Origin: Histomonas meleagridis
Lineage: Eukaryota; Parabasalia; Tritrichomonadida; Dientamoebidae
Reading direction: 5' to 3'
Assembly (NCBI GenBank): GCA_020186115.1
Contig: WSYJ01000014.1
Span: 124,001 to 188,000 of the forward strand
Length of the DNA stretch: 64,000 nt
The notes under the pieces were generated by a model that saw nothing but the letters and a program-made list of their open reading frames with translations, did not search any database and had not been told where the DNA came from. Below are positions 18,930 through 28,256 of the stretch, one piece after another (position 1 is the stretch's first letter; the number at the start of each line of letters is the position of its first letter). A program made the position numbers and the translations under genes.

Positions 18930-19605
18930 TGGGAACTTCATAAGAAATAAATTGAAAAAGGACATAATCCAAATAAAATTGCGAAAATAATTCGAAATGA
19001 AATTGAAAAAATTCAAGAAATTTCATCACAAACAAAATTTGATTATAATCAAACAATTGAAAGACATTCATTAATTAATTAATTGGTGTCTTATTTATTA
19101 GTTATGCAGCATTTTTCGGATCAATAAAATGTTTTAGAGATTTACTTATGAATAATGCAGATATAACATACACCAGTCAATATGCATATACAAGTGGAAA
19201 TGAAGATATATATAATTCATTTATTTAAACAAAATCATTCATCATTTTTCTAAAATGTGCAATTGAATTTCATTGAAATGATCTTTCATTATGTTTATGA
19301 GAATAAATTAGAGAATAATAAAAATTTAGTAGCATTAGGAAAAAAATGTATAGAGTTTAATAATTATGATATCATAATTAAGTACTTTTGTTACTTTTGT
19401 TTTTATTTGATGATGGAATGAAGCAATTATCATCGAATCAATCGAAAATGGAAATTTATTTTTTACACAATATTTTCTGATGAAAAATCCAATCACAATA
19501 GATTTTCTGAAAATCAAATCGATTTGGATTTCTGGAAATAATGAACTTTTAGAGTTTCTTATTAATAAAAAATATATTGATTGTAATCAAAAAATTGTTA
19601 ATGTA
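18930..19605 (+). pseudogene. Relic of a DUF3447-ankyrin gene
   Basis: Translating short pieces in shifting frames gives the family landmarks in order: WELHKK, KGHNPNKIAKIIRNEIEKIQEISSQ, a stop-interrupted YAAFFGSIKCFRDLLMNN, an NHSSFF scrap and then FLMKNPITIDFLKI...GNNELLEFLINKKYIDCNQK. Multiple frameshifts and stops make it non-functional. The family is intact or nearly so at 60.9-63.8 kb. No ankyrin array follows; instead the sequence runs straight into an oppositely oriented surface-protein relic. Confidence 0.75.
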
Positions 19606-20120
19606 TATGAAAATGATAATGAAAATGAAATATCACTTTGAAGTAATGAAGTAAATGTATTCGAATTAGAAAATGTATTTGATTGACTAAATGAATATAA
19701 TTTTGAGAATGAAAATGAATCTGAGTTGGTTCATGGTTTTGATTTTGTAAATGTATTCTATTGACTAAACGAATGTGTTGGAAGTAGTTCAAATGTTCCT
19801 ACTGTATATGATTTGTCAACATCTAAATTTCCAAATTTACTGTCCGCATTTGTTGAATATGTGATAACACTTGTTGAAACATTATAAAATGCACTTCAAC
19901 CAATTATGGTTCTTTCTCTTTATAATAATAAATACATTGAAGTTGATAACAATTCCCAAATGCTGAGCTTCCAATTTTTATCTTGTATTCCATATCCAAT
20001 TGTTAATATGATTAAATTAGAACATGATGCAAATGCATAACTTTCAATTGTTGTATCTGAATTTGGAATTATAATGTTTTTGATTGATGAACAGAATGAA
20101 AATGTTGAAACACCAATCTA
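19606..20120 (-). pseudogene. Relic of a BspA-like LRR surface protein with an SNTF stalk
   Basis: On the minus strand, fragments in different frames read like the LRR_5 (BspA/TpLRR) repeats of trichomonads: IIIPNSDTTIESYAFASCSNL, then a frame change and IGSSAFGNCYQLQ. These are followed by the stalk-type sequence FTKSK...TNSDSFSFSKLYSFSQSNTFSNSNTF, the same Ser-Asn-Thr-Phe composition found in the intact gene at 46.4 kb. Stops and shifts interrupt it, and the transmembrane end is missing. Confidence 0.65.
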
Positions 20121-20750
20121 ATTTTTGGGTAATGATATTAAAAGAATATTCAAAATATCTAATTTATAAAAAATGAATTGCTATTGAATAATAAGTATAA
20201 GAATTAAAAAATAAAAAAAAATTTTGTTTTAATAAAAGAACAAAGTATAAAGAAAAAAATTAACAAAAAAATGGAATCATATTAGTATATATGGGATCTC
20301 TCCAGATAACATGAAATATAGAAAAAATGGCCAGCGCGAAACACATGTTAACATGTTAACACACAGGCGAGAAAGGAAAAAAGTAAATCATTAAATTCTA
20401 AATAGATGAAATGTCAAAAACATAAAAATAAGAATTTTGAAACAAAAAAATCAGAATTGATAAAAACATCATTTTTTATTAAAGGTACACATTGGTAATT
20501 CAAATATATGAATCAAATCATATCTTATGCGGAGTGAAACTTCTTATCCGTATCAGATGTTATAATTTCGATAAGAAGTGAATGAACAAATTTAATGAAA
20601 TATAAAAAAAATTGAATCGTTATAAACATTATGATTGAACTAATTTTCCAAAATTTTGTTTTGAAATGTTTTGGTATGTAAAATTTGAACCGAAAAAGTT
20701 AAGCAAATGCGTATTTCAAAAATAAGAAAAAGTGATAATTAGATTCAGAA
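20121..20750. other. Intergenic, no gene seen
   Basis: AT-rich spacer. A short direct repeat of ATGTTAACATGTTAAC stands out at about 20344; nothing else was recognised. Confidence 0.35.
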
Positions 20751-21110
20751 TTAATTGCTGGATTCTTCCTCTTCTTCAAGCTCTGCAAATTCAATAGGCA
20801 TATAATACCCACAAACATGGATAGGACAATTCCCTTGATTTTCAAAAGATCCTCGTATCATTTGATAATGGAAAGATGAATGCTCTTTTTTATTTGGAAC
20901 AAGTGTTGTCAATAAACCAAGTTTGCTCTGACCATTATCTAACATATTTGAATGAGATTTCACGTATAAACGAGATGGTTTTTGATCCTGGGGATCAACA
21001 ATTGTTGCATTAGTAACATGTAAATAGAATCCATAAGGAATTTCTACTGGAATAGTTCCATTTGGTGGAACTGATACACCAAAAAAGGTGTGATTTGTGT
21101 TCACTAGCAT
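20751..21110 (-). CDS. Nucleoplasmin-like domain protein, probable histone chaperone
   Basis: A 119-residue protein consisting of one beta-rich domain and an acidic tail. TFFGVSVPPNGTIPVEIP at the start, LHVTNATIVDP, an LYVKS strand, LGLLTTLVPNKKEH and the closing IHVCGYYMP correspond to the strands of the nucleoplasmin-like (NPL) core seen in nucleoplasmin and in the N terminus of FKBP39/Fpr4-type chaperones. The tail FAELEEEEESSN is the acidic tract expected for a histone binder. No FKBP domain follows. The frame runs to a TTG at 21137; the ATG at 21110 has an Inr, TCACT, 13 nt upstream. The assignment rests on fold-level pattern, so it is moderate. Confidence 0.65.
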   Translation of the reverse strand: MLVNTNHTFFGVSVPPNGTIPVEIPYGFYLHVTNATIVDPQDQKPSRLYVKSHSNMLDNGQSKLGLLTTLVPNKKEHSSFHYQMIRGSFENQGNCPIHVCGYYMPIEFAELEEEEESSN

Positions 21111-21120
21111 GCTGTCTTTG

Positions 21121-21125
21121 AGTGA
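21121..21125 (-). promoter_or_regulatory. Initiator (Inr) TCACT
   Basis: TCACT on the minus strand (presumed +1 A at 21123) lies 13 nt upstream of the ATG at 21110 and lies inside the apparent TTG extension, which supports the shorter start. Confidence 0.5.
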
Positions 21126-21978
21126 AAAAAATAACAATAACAGTCAAAAAATTCGTAAATCTCAGAAAATTGGGGTATCGTTAAGACATAAACCCACTTT
21201 TCAAACAACAATATCTTGGAACCAAAAAATAATTTATTAATTCTTTTGTAGTAAAATGTGTAACAGTATTTTTGTTTTTTAAATATCAATTACTTGTGGA
21301 AAAAAATGAAATTTTTAATTCATCTCGTCGAACTATTAGATTCATTTAAAATTTGTTATCTTTTTTTTTTTTTTGATTATTAAGACTCGTATCAAAATTT
21401 TGATTTTGGCCAATGTAATTTATTTGTCATACTATTATCTTGCTAAATTTTTTTGTAATTCAGAGTTATAGGAGATCTATTCATTTTAAAATCATGAAAA
21501 CTAAAATAATCATCTTGAAAGATATATTTTATTAAAAACATTTATTCAATTTTTAGTGAGATATTTTTATTTAAAAAATCAATTTTATTTGCTCAGACCC
21601 CTTTTTTACGTCAATAAAGTGTCGCCATGCAAATTTTTAAAAAAATTTTTGTAAACCATCATTCATACATGTTTTTATGATACCTGTTTTGATGCAACAG
21701 AAAATTTCAGGAATATGTTCCCATAAATGAATAATCTCAAAATTTTACCATGCAATAGTATATTTACCTAAATTATCTACATTCACACTATTTGTACAAA
21801 ATATTTTGCACACCAAAACATGCTGTATAAGCAATTAATGAATCAATTATTTTTTTTTCAAACTAAAACATGTCATGATGAAATACATGGAAGTCAGTTT
21901 CATTGTCCATTTCTTATTAATAAACAAAATGAAAATTTTAATGCATAAAAATGGTTTTTATTAATATGTATAACAAGT
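21126..21978. other. Intergenic, no gene seen
   Basis: AT-rich spacer with T-tracts near 21360 and A/T runs near 21640. No feature was recognised. Confidence 0.35.
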
Positions 21979-22473
21979 TTAAATAATTATGGATAAAAAT
22001 CCTAAAATCGCGACTAAACAATGAGCAAATTGTCCAATATTTTGCTGAAAAATTGGAATATTATCGTACTTTTCTATCAATAAAATATATCCAAATGTCG
22101 AACTGAGAGAAACAACAAATCCAATGAATTGAAATGCAGTAAATGGCAAAGAAATTAAAACTAATGATGCGAGAAGTGCCATCCCTTCAACAACAAATAC
22201 CTTCTGATTTCCAGGGCCGCCCACAGTTTGAGGGATTGCTAAGTTTCGAAGTTCTGGTTCTTCAAGAAATATTTGAGCTGGGTTTGTGTAAACAGGATTT
22301 GGATTTCTAATTATGTACCTGTCGATGACATACCTAAAAAATGGTATTACTGTTCGAATTGGAGAATAATATTTACCGGCATAATATCCCCATGGAAGAG
22401 AGCTTGTTATTACCATGAGAAATACAAAAATTATACACCTAAAAATAGGATGAATCTTAAATTTAATTGTCAT
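21979..22473 (-). CDS. Small multi-pass membrane protein, function unknown
   Basis: A 164-residue protein with a basic N terminus, a first hydrophobic helix at about 11-28, a loop of about 65 residues containing FLEEPELRNLAIPQTVGGPGNQKVF, and two or three further helices (about 94-128 and 145-163). I do not recognise the family. The frame begins at ATG 22473 and is preserved for its whole length in AT-rich DNA, which argues for a real gene. Confidence 0.6.
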   Translation of the reverse strand: MTIKFKIHPIFRCIIFVFLMVITSSLPWGYYAGKYYSPIRTVIPFFRYVIDRYIIRNPNPVYTNPAQIFLEEPELRNLAIPQTVGGPGNQKVFVVEGMALLASLVLISLPFTAFQFIGFVVSLSSTFGYILLIEKYDNIPIFQQNIGQFAHCLVAILGFLSIII

Positions 22474-22651
22474 TTTTGTTCTGCCAGAAGAATAAATTGG
22501 TCAATCTCGTTATACAAAAAACCGTTTAATCAAATAGGAAGCCGTTTATTTTGTTGGTGACAAAATAAGCCAAAAACACTTCAGCAATGCATTTTACAGA
22601 ATGATACGAAATAAAAAATTACTTTATTTTATAAATTTACAAAAATCATAT

Positions 22652-23521
22652 TCAACATTTCAAGAATTCATTGACATCTATAACTTTGTCAATTAGTTTT
22701 GGATTCAATATCTGATCTACTGACATTGGCAGCGCAAGCTCGCTCATCTCTAATTCTTTAGTTCGTTGTAGTACAGCAAACACTGAACTAACTGTTCGAA
22801 TAGCAATAGTTTCAAAATCGTTTCCCAAATTAATCATATTAGCAACAAGGATACCAACAAACAAGTCGCCTGCACCACAAAACTTTTGAGAAATTGTTGG
22901 CATTTCAATGACAATTTGTTTATTTCCATTTTCAAATGAAAAGAACACATAGCGTTTGGACAATTGATCAGTGTTTTTGATGACAACGTTCTTAATACCA
23001 TATGAATGAAGCTTTTTTACGATAGCTAATAATTCAATCGGATTATTCATCGGTAATTGAGTGATTTGTTTAGCCTCAAACGAATTAGGCACAATGGTTT
23101 CGGCTAATGGTAATAATTTTTGTTGGAAATTTAAAACATTTTGAGGAACATAAAAACCTTTGCTATTACCAAGAATAGGATCAAAAATATAATGAACGTG
23201 CGGGTTCTTTTTAAGGAAATTTTCTACTTCATTAAATATAAATTCTTCTTTGATGTATCCTGTGATAACATGAGTAATGTTAGGTGAAATTTCATTTTTT
23301 TCTAAGTCATCAAAAATTGCTTTAAGCTCACTTTCACTAAGGGCACTTCCTTTTGCAACAGGATATCCACAATGATTTGATAATTGTATGAGATTTAATG
23401 GGTCAACATTAATTCCATGTAATTCAATTGCGAAAACTATTGATTTGTTTCCAACGTAGCCATGAACAACATAGCTATTAATTGATAATACCAAAGGTTT
23501 TGTTTTTGGGATTCTTTCCAT
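22652..23521 (-). CDS. Pyridoxal kinase
   Basis: A 289-residue enzyme that phosphorylates pyridoxal, pyridoxine or pyridoxamine with ATP (vitamin B6 salvage). The family signatures are in order: LSINSYVVHGYVGNKS at residues 12-27, THVITGYI, FDPILGNSKGFYVP (substrate and metal loop), VPNSFEAKQIT, and FCGAGDLFVGI with the catalytic-loop Asp. Length is normal for the family. It is divergent from the Tousled-like kinase gene, with 220 nt between the start codons. Confidence 0.93.
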   Translation of the reverse strand: MERIPKTKPLVLSINSYVVHGYVGNKSIVFAIELHGINVDPLNLIQLSNHCGYPVAKGSALSESELKAIFDDLEKNEISPNITHVITGYIKEEFIFNEVENFLKKNPHVHYIFDPILGNSKGFYVPQNVLNFQQKLLPLAETIVPNSFEAKQITQLPMNNPIELLAIVKKLHSYGIKNVVIKNTDQLSKRYVFFSFENGNKQIVIEMPTISQKFCGAGDLFVGILVANMINLGNDFETIAIRTVSSVFAVLQRTKELEMSELALPMSVDQILNPKLIDKVIDVNEFLKC

Positions 23522-23741
23522 TGGTCCAATAAGGGAACGTTTATTAATAAACGTAAAACAAAAAGTTTTTTGTCAGAAGGAAAGAAGGAAAACGAATAAG
23601 AATCTAAAAATCTTCAAATTTCATAAAATCTCAATGTGTTCAACACTTCACTCTTTTGAATAATTTCATGTAACTTGGGGAAGATGAACTTTTTTTGCAC
23701 GAAAAGTGACAGTATCAAAGACGTTTAATTTTTATTTATCT

Positions 23742-25304
23742 ATGAGTTCAAAGGGAGTTGATTCCCTCTCAAACTCAGATAGAATCAATTTATTAAAACA
23801 AAGGCTTGCAGGAAATGATAACATTGATAGCAATACATCCAATCAACAACATGATCAGAGTTCTATTCACACAATTCCAAGTGAACAATTAAAATTTCAC
23901 AGACCTCCATCTGAATTTATAGTAGAACAACAAACCCCATGTAAAATATCCAAAGACATACAAAGAAGCATAAAATCAGTCGAAGAACACAAAAAAATTG
24001 ATGAAATAGCAATTCGTTCCCAAGTAGAAAAAGAACTTCGTGAAGAATACGAAGGCAAATTCTCAAGAATCAAAGATTGCCTCGTTGAATATGTTTCAAA
24101 ATATACCGTATTAAATGAAGAAATGAAATCTATCGAAATGATTCAACAACAACAAAAACTTGGAAATATAAATACATATCTGAATGGCACAGCGCGATGG
24201 CATGGTGGTATTGATGTCATGCGTACTGAACGTGAGATTGAGAACATAAATCAAAAAATCAAAGAAATCGATGATATTAAAAAAGAAAAAGGAAATAACA
24301 CACAGAATCTCCAAGCCAAAAAGTCTGTCCTTACCACTAGTCTTAAAGAAAACAAACAAAAGCTACATCAACTCGAAGAAGAACGTAAGAGATTTGCCTA
24401 TCAGATCAGATTTGAAAACGACAAATCTCTTTCAGAGTTCCGTCCGACACAGTACCTCGATGAAGGCAAGTATCTCCTTGTAGAATACATCGGGCGTGGA
24501 GGATTCTCCGAAGTTTGGCTCGCTTTGGACACCAAAGATGCCAAAACCGTCGCTATCAAAATTCAAAGGATGGACCCCCAATGGTCCCAAAGTGTCAAAG
24601 CCAATTTTATCAGGCATAGTGGGCGTGAGATTGAGATTCTTCGTTCGACCCAACACGAGAATGTAGTATCATTTTATGGGCATTTTTATATTGGCGATGA
24701 TACTGTTGCATTAGTAATGGAATATTGTTCCGGTGGAGATTTAGCAGAAATGATCCGTAAACGAGGAAGAATTCCTGAGAAAGAAGCCAAGTTAATACTT
24801 GCTCAAGTTATACAAGGACTTTTAGCACTACGAGCGAAAGAAAATTATGTAATTCATTACGATTTAAAACCAGGAAATATCCTTTTTAACAATGACGGCA
24901 TAGTGAAGATAACTGATTTCGGGTTGTCTAAGATTAGAGAAGGAGACGAAAGTGCAATTGAACTTACATCACAAGGAACAGGAACATATTACTATGCTGC
25001 GCCTGAAACATTCCAAAGAGGAAAGGCTGTGCTGATTACACCGTCAGTTGACACATGGTCTCTCGGTATCATATTTTATGAAATGCTATTTGGTCAAAGG
25101 CCATTTGGTGAAGACGTATCACAGCAAACATTTGCATCACAGATAGATCGGATGAATGGTAAAATTACGTATCCACAGGGCATAAAAGTTTCAGATGCAG
25201 CAAAAAATTTCATTTCTATGTGTCTGGATAGAAACCCAAGCTCAAGGCCTGTACTTGAAGAAGTGGCGAAAAATGGGTATATACAACCATTGCTGGCAAC
25301 ATGA
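23742..25304 (+). CDS. Tousled-like serine/threonine kinase
   Basis: A 520-residue kinase. Residues 1-235 are largely coiled coil, as in Tousled-like kinases, where this region oligomerises. The kinase domain runs from about 244 to 515: GRGGFSEVWLA (251-261), AIKI with K273, the near-diagnostic HYDLKPGNILF, DFGLSKI, and LTSQGTGTYYYAAPE. Spacing and wording track animal and plant TLKs closely, including GFSEV, ANFIRHSGREIEIL and TYPQ. TLKs regulate chromatin assembly through Asf1. The frame extends to a GTG at 23706; the ATG at 23742 is used. A local G/C-richer stretch covers about 24430-24660. Confidence 0.9.
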   Translation: MSSKGVDSLSNSDRINLLKQRLAGNDNIDSNTSNQQHDQSSIHTIPSEQLKFHRPPSEFIVEQQTPCKISKDIQRSIKSVEEHKKIDEIAIRSQVEKELREEYEGKFSRIKDCLVEYVSKYTVLNEEMKSIEMIQQQQKLGNINTYLNGTARWHGGIDVMRTEREIENINQKIKEIDDIKKEKGNNTQNLQAKKSVLTTSLKENKQKLHQLEEERKRFAYQIRFENDKSLSEFRPTQYLDEGKYLLVEYIGRGGFSEVWLALDTKDAKTVAIKIQRMDPQWSQSVKANFIRHSGREIEILRSTQHENVVSFYGHFYIGDDTVALVMEYCSGGDLAEMIRKRGRIPEKEAKLILAQVIQGLLALRAKENYVIHYDLKPGNILFNNDGIVKITDFGLSKIREGDESAIELTSQGTGTYYYAAPETFQRGKAVLITPSVDTWSLGIIFYEMLFGQRPFGEDVSQQTFASQIDRMNGKITYPQGIKVSDAAKNFISMCLDRNPSSRPVLEEVAKNGYIQPLLAT

Positions 25305-25782
25305 ATTTATGAAAAAAAAATGTTTGTATATAATTTTATTATTTAGATTTTTTTGAATAAAAAGTTTAAAATTTGTAACTTTTATAGGTAAGTGAAATGA
25401 TTTGGAATTGAATTAATACATTAAAAAATATTTTTAAAAAAATTTGCTGATACTTTTAGAAATGTATCCAAGCAATTTAATATATTTGAAGTTGAGTAAT
25501 TGGAGTGTTGCGGTGTGTAAAACTAAACTAATAATAATCAACATGTTGATTTTTGGAATGATTGTTTTTTAGTATACTAATTTGTGACTTGATTTTATTT
25601 GAATAAAAATAAATAATGCCAATTTCGGAGATTTGTTGGTAAAATATATAGTAATAAATCGGGATTTTTCCATTTTTTCATTTTAGTCTTTCGTTCTGAC
25701 GGCGAACGTTTTAAAAAACGGTTGAAATTTGAATCTTTGGGGGATATTTTTCAATACTTTATTTGTAGAATTGACCAAATAA
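25305..25782. other. Intergenic, no gene seen
   Basis: AT-rich spacer between the Tousled-like kinase and Got1 genes. No feature was recognised. Confidence 0.35.
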
Positions 25783-26160
25783 ATGGGAGAAATACAAAGG
25801 ATCGGCACAAACTTGTTCTGGTTTGGATTCGTCGTGTTTTTGATTGGCTTCATCACAATGAAACCGAGGATTTTGGTTTCATCCAACGTACAAATATTAT
25901 TAGGTTTGCTATTGTCAAATGGATTCCAACAATTTTTCAAATATTTGTTCAAAGTTGAAAGACTAAAGGGAACAGCAGTGTTTTTCATTGGGCTTGTTCT
26001 TATTGTTTTGAAAATGACATTTCCTGGTGCAATATGTGAATTGGTAGGAGGATATTGGTTATTCGGCGGATTTATACCAATTGTTCTTAAGTTCCTAGGA
26101 AATGTTCCAATAATTTCGAGATTAATTCCATCATCAATGAGAAAGGAAGATCTGGATTAA
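25783..26160 (+). CDS. Got1/SFT2-family vesicle-transport membrane protein
   Basis: A 125-residue protein with four transmembrane helices. The opening GEIQRIGTNLFWFGFVVFLIGF matches the Got1 start (EVQKIGAGLTGFG-type). A tight turn MKPRILVSSNVQILLGLLL, then VERLKGTAVFFIGLVLIVLK, and GGYWLFGGFIPIVLKFLGNVPIISRLI complete the family pattern. Got1 acts in ER-Golgi and Golgi vesicle traffic. The C terminus is short and charged. ATG at 25783. Confidence 0.9.
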   Translation: MGEIQRIGTNLFWFGFVVFLIGFITMKPRILVSSNVQILLGLLLSNGFQQFFKYLFKVERLKGTAVFFIGLVLIVLKMTFPGAICELVGGYWLFGGFIPIVLKFLGNVPIISRLIPSSMRKEDLD

Positions 26161-26531
26161 ATCCTTCAAACTATCAGAGTAAAATATAATTTAAGAACAC
26201 AATGAACTATTTCTTTTATTCACGTGAATATTTTGATTTATGTTATTTTTTAATTATTTTAAAATATTTAACAAAAATAGATTAATTCTTAAGTTGTTTG
26301 TACAACCAAATTTTTCTCAAAGTAAAAAACTTAAGCAATGTCACAGGCTTGTAGAGAACTTTAAACTAAGCATAAATAATATCCATAAAAAAAGTTTCCT
26401 AAGATTAGTTGAGACGAATTCATAAAAAACATAAATAAAAAGTCAACGGATAAGAACATTAAGTTAATTGGCTCTGTCTAAAATCATGGTGAACTTGATC
26501 ACGCAACTATAGAACGATAAGCGATATTTTT
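26161..26531. other. Intergenic, no gene accepted
   Basis: A 61-codon frame at 26240-26425 is present, but it resembles nothing and its composition is that of the surrounding noncoding DNA. Confidence 0.35.
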
Positions 26532-27956
26532 ATGAACAAACCGATTTATTTTCAATTCATAACCTCTACGATATCCATCGTCCTACTGATTTGGGTAAAT
26601 TCAATGATTTACAAAAATGTCAGAACAACCCCAATGCTTTCCGAGGAAGAATACCAAATTCTTCAACAAAAAATAGATGCTGAAATAGAAAAACAACAAA
26701 ACCTTGAAAGACAAGTAGATAGATATAAAAAAGACATTGAAGCTGCAGAAATCGTGAAATCACTTATTGAAAATGCTCTTGCTGAAAAAACATCACAAGA
26801 ACAAGAATTCAAGCAAAAGATTGCAAAGCTTGAGGAAAGCATTGCATCTCCTGAACGCCATGGTTCACCAGAAACTCGTAAAGAAATTGAATCTCTTGAA
26901 GCAGAACTTAAAAATCTCGAAAATGTTTTAGGAGACCTTGTTGATAAGATTGAAATTAATCAAAACCTTCTTTACAAATATGAAACCAAAGTTAACGAAG
27001 CACAAGATCGTGAAGAACCACTTAGCCGGAAATTAGTATATTATGAAAACATATGCGAACGCTTTGACATAATCCGGCAAAAAATCCCCAAAGTTGCTCC
27101 AATGATGCTTCATGTTTTCGAATTCCAAAAAATTATTGAAGATCTAAAAGCACTAGTTTCTGATGTTAAATCACAGATTCATTTTTCAGAATCTAATGCC
27201 AAAAAATACGCTGATGAAAACTCTTCTAAATCGACAAAGTTGCAACAATTAATTGATTCATCTTCATCTCTTTCTGAAGAACTTCAAACATGTGAAGCCA
27301 AACGCCGTAACATATTTACTGAGCTTTCCCTTATTACTACCCAATGCGATTCCCTTTCATTAGAACAAAAAGATTTTGAAGCGCAATGGGAAAATAAACG
27401 GTCGTCAATCTTACATCAATTAAAAACCGAAAACGATGAACTTTTTAAACTGAAAAGCCGTTCTTCAGAACTTGATTCTTTAATATCACATTTTCCCGAA
27501 ATTTCTGCATCTGCTACTGAAGAACAAGAGTTGCTAATCTCCAAGAAGAGGCAACTTCTTAATGAAATTGATCTTAAGATCAAATCACTAGTTCGAGATC
27601 TTTGCAAAGCACATAATGAATCGAAAGAAGTCATAGATATTTCAACAGAACTTGGTAAATATCTTAGCGAACAACAAAAGCTACAAGACACTGCTGATGA
27701 AATCGAAAAAAATCTTCATTCATTACAAGATACAATTGAACGTAAACGTACCGCTTGTAGTGAACTAAAGGAAAGGAAATACAAACCGAACGCACGCGCA
27801 GGAATGCAACACTTAGAGGAACTATATGCAATTGTTGTTGGAGAGAACAAACAAATGGGAAACACAGTTCGAAAGCTCCAAAGAGATATCGACATTTTAG
27901 AGGCAGAGGAGATACAGTTCAAAAGAGAAATGAGCGCAAAAGGGTTAAGTCTCTAA
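26532..27956 (+). CDS. Coiled-coil protein with an N-terminal membrane anchor
   Basis: A 474-residue protein. Residues about 7-27 (FQFITSTISIVLLIWVNSMIY) are hydrophobic and could anchor it. Almost everything from about 37 to the end is heptad-rich coiled coil, broken near 105-115 (SPERHGSPE) and near 180-200. No enzymatic motif is seen. It might be a tether, a cytoskeletal or a basal-body component; the sequence does not decide. If transcription begins later, an in-frame ATG (MIYKNVRTTP) would give a soluble form without the anchor. Confidence 0.65.
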   Translation: MNKPIYFQFITSTISIVLLIWVNSMIYKNVRTTPMLSEEEYQILQQKIDAEIEKQQNLERQVDRYKKDIEAAEIVKSLIENALAEKTSQEQEFKQKIAKLEESIASPERHGSPETRKEIESLEAELKNLENVLGDLVDKIEINQNLLYKYETKVNEAQDREEPLSRKLVYYENICERFDIIRQKIPKVAPMMLHVFEFQKIIEDLKALVSDVKSQIHFSESNAKKYADENSSKSTKLQQLIDSSSSLSEELQTCEAKRRNIFTELSLITTQCDSLSLEQKDFEAQWENKRSSILHQLKTENDELFKLKSRSSELDSLISHFPEISASATEEQELLISKKRQLLNEIDLKIKSLVRDLCKAHNESKEVIDISTELGKYLSEQQKLQDTADEIEKNLHSLQDTIERKRTACSELKERKYKPNARAGMQHLEELYAIVVGENKQMGNTVRKLQRDIDILEAEEIQFKREMSAKGLSL

Positions 27957-28256
27957 GGACACAATTTTTATGTTTTTGTTGATTGGAATAAAAATTGTTT
28001 AACGATAGAGAATTTGAAAGGAAACCGTTTAAAACACCATCTTTCATTGAATTTCCTATCGTTTATTGCAGATTTTTTAAATTAATAAAAATAAATAAAG
28101 ATGAATAAACAAAACTAAATTTGATCAAGTTATCAATATTACAAGTTGACGTAATGAGGAAATTCCCAATGGATTTATGTTTTACCTTTTTCTTCTTTTG
28201 TTTCATTGTGCTGTTTATTTCTGTGGAAATAACGGTTATTTCTTAAACAGCGTCCA
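27957..28256. other. Intergenic with a Myb-type element near its end
   Basis: Spacer upstream of the EFR3 gene. The element AACGGTTATT lies at 28231-28240. Nothing else was recognised. Confidence 0.35.
28231..28240 (+). promoter_or_regulatory. Myb-type (M3-like) element AACGGTTATT
   Basis: Identical 10-mer to that at 17701-17710, here 16 nt upstream of the ATG at 28257. See the finding on the shared element. Confidence 0.4.
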
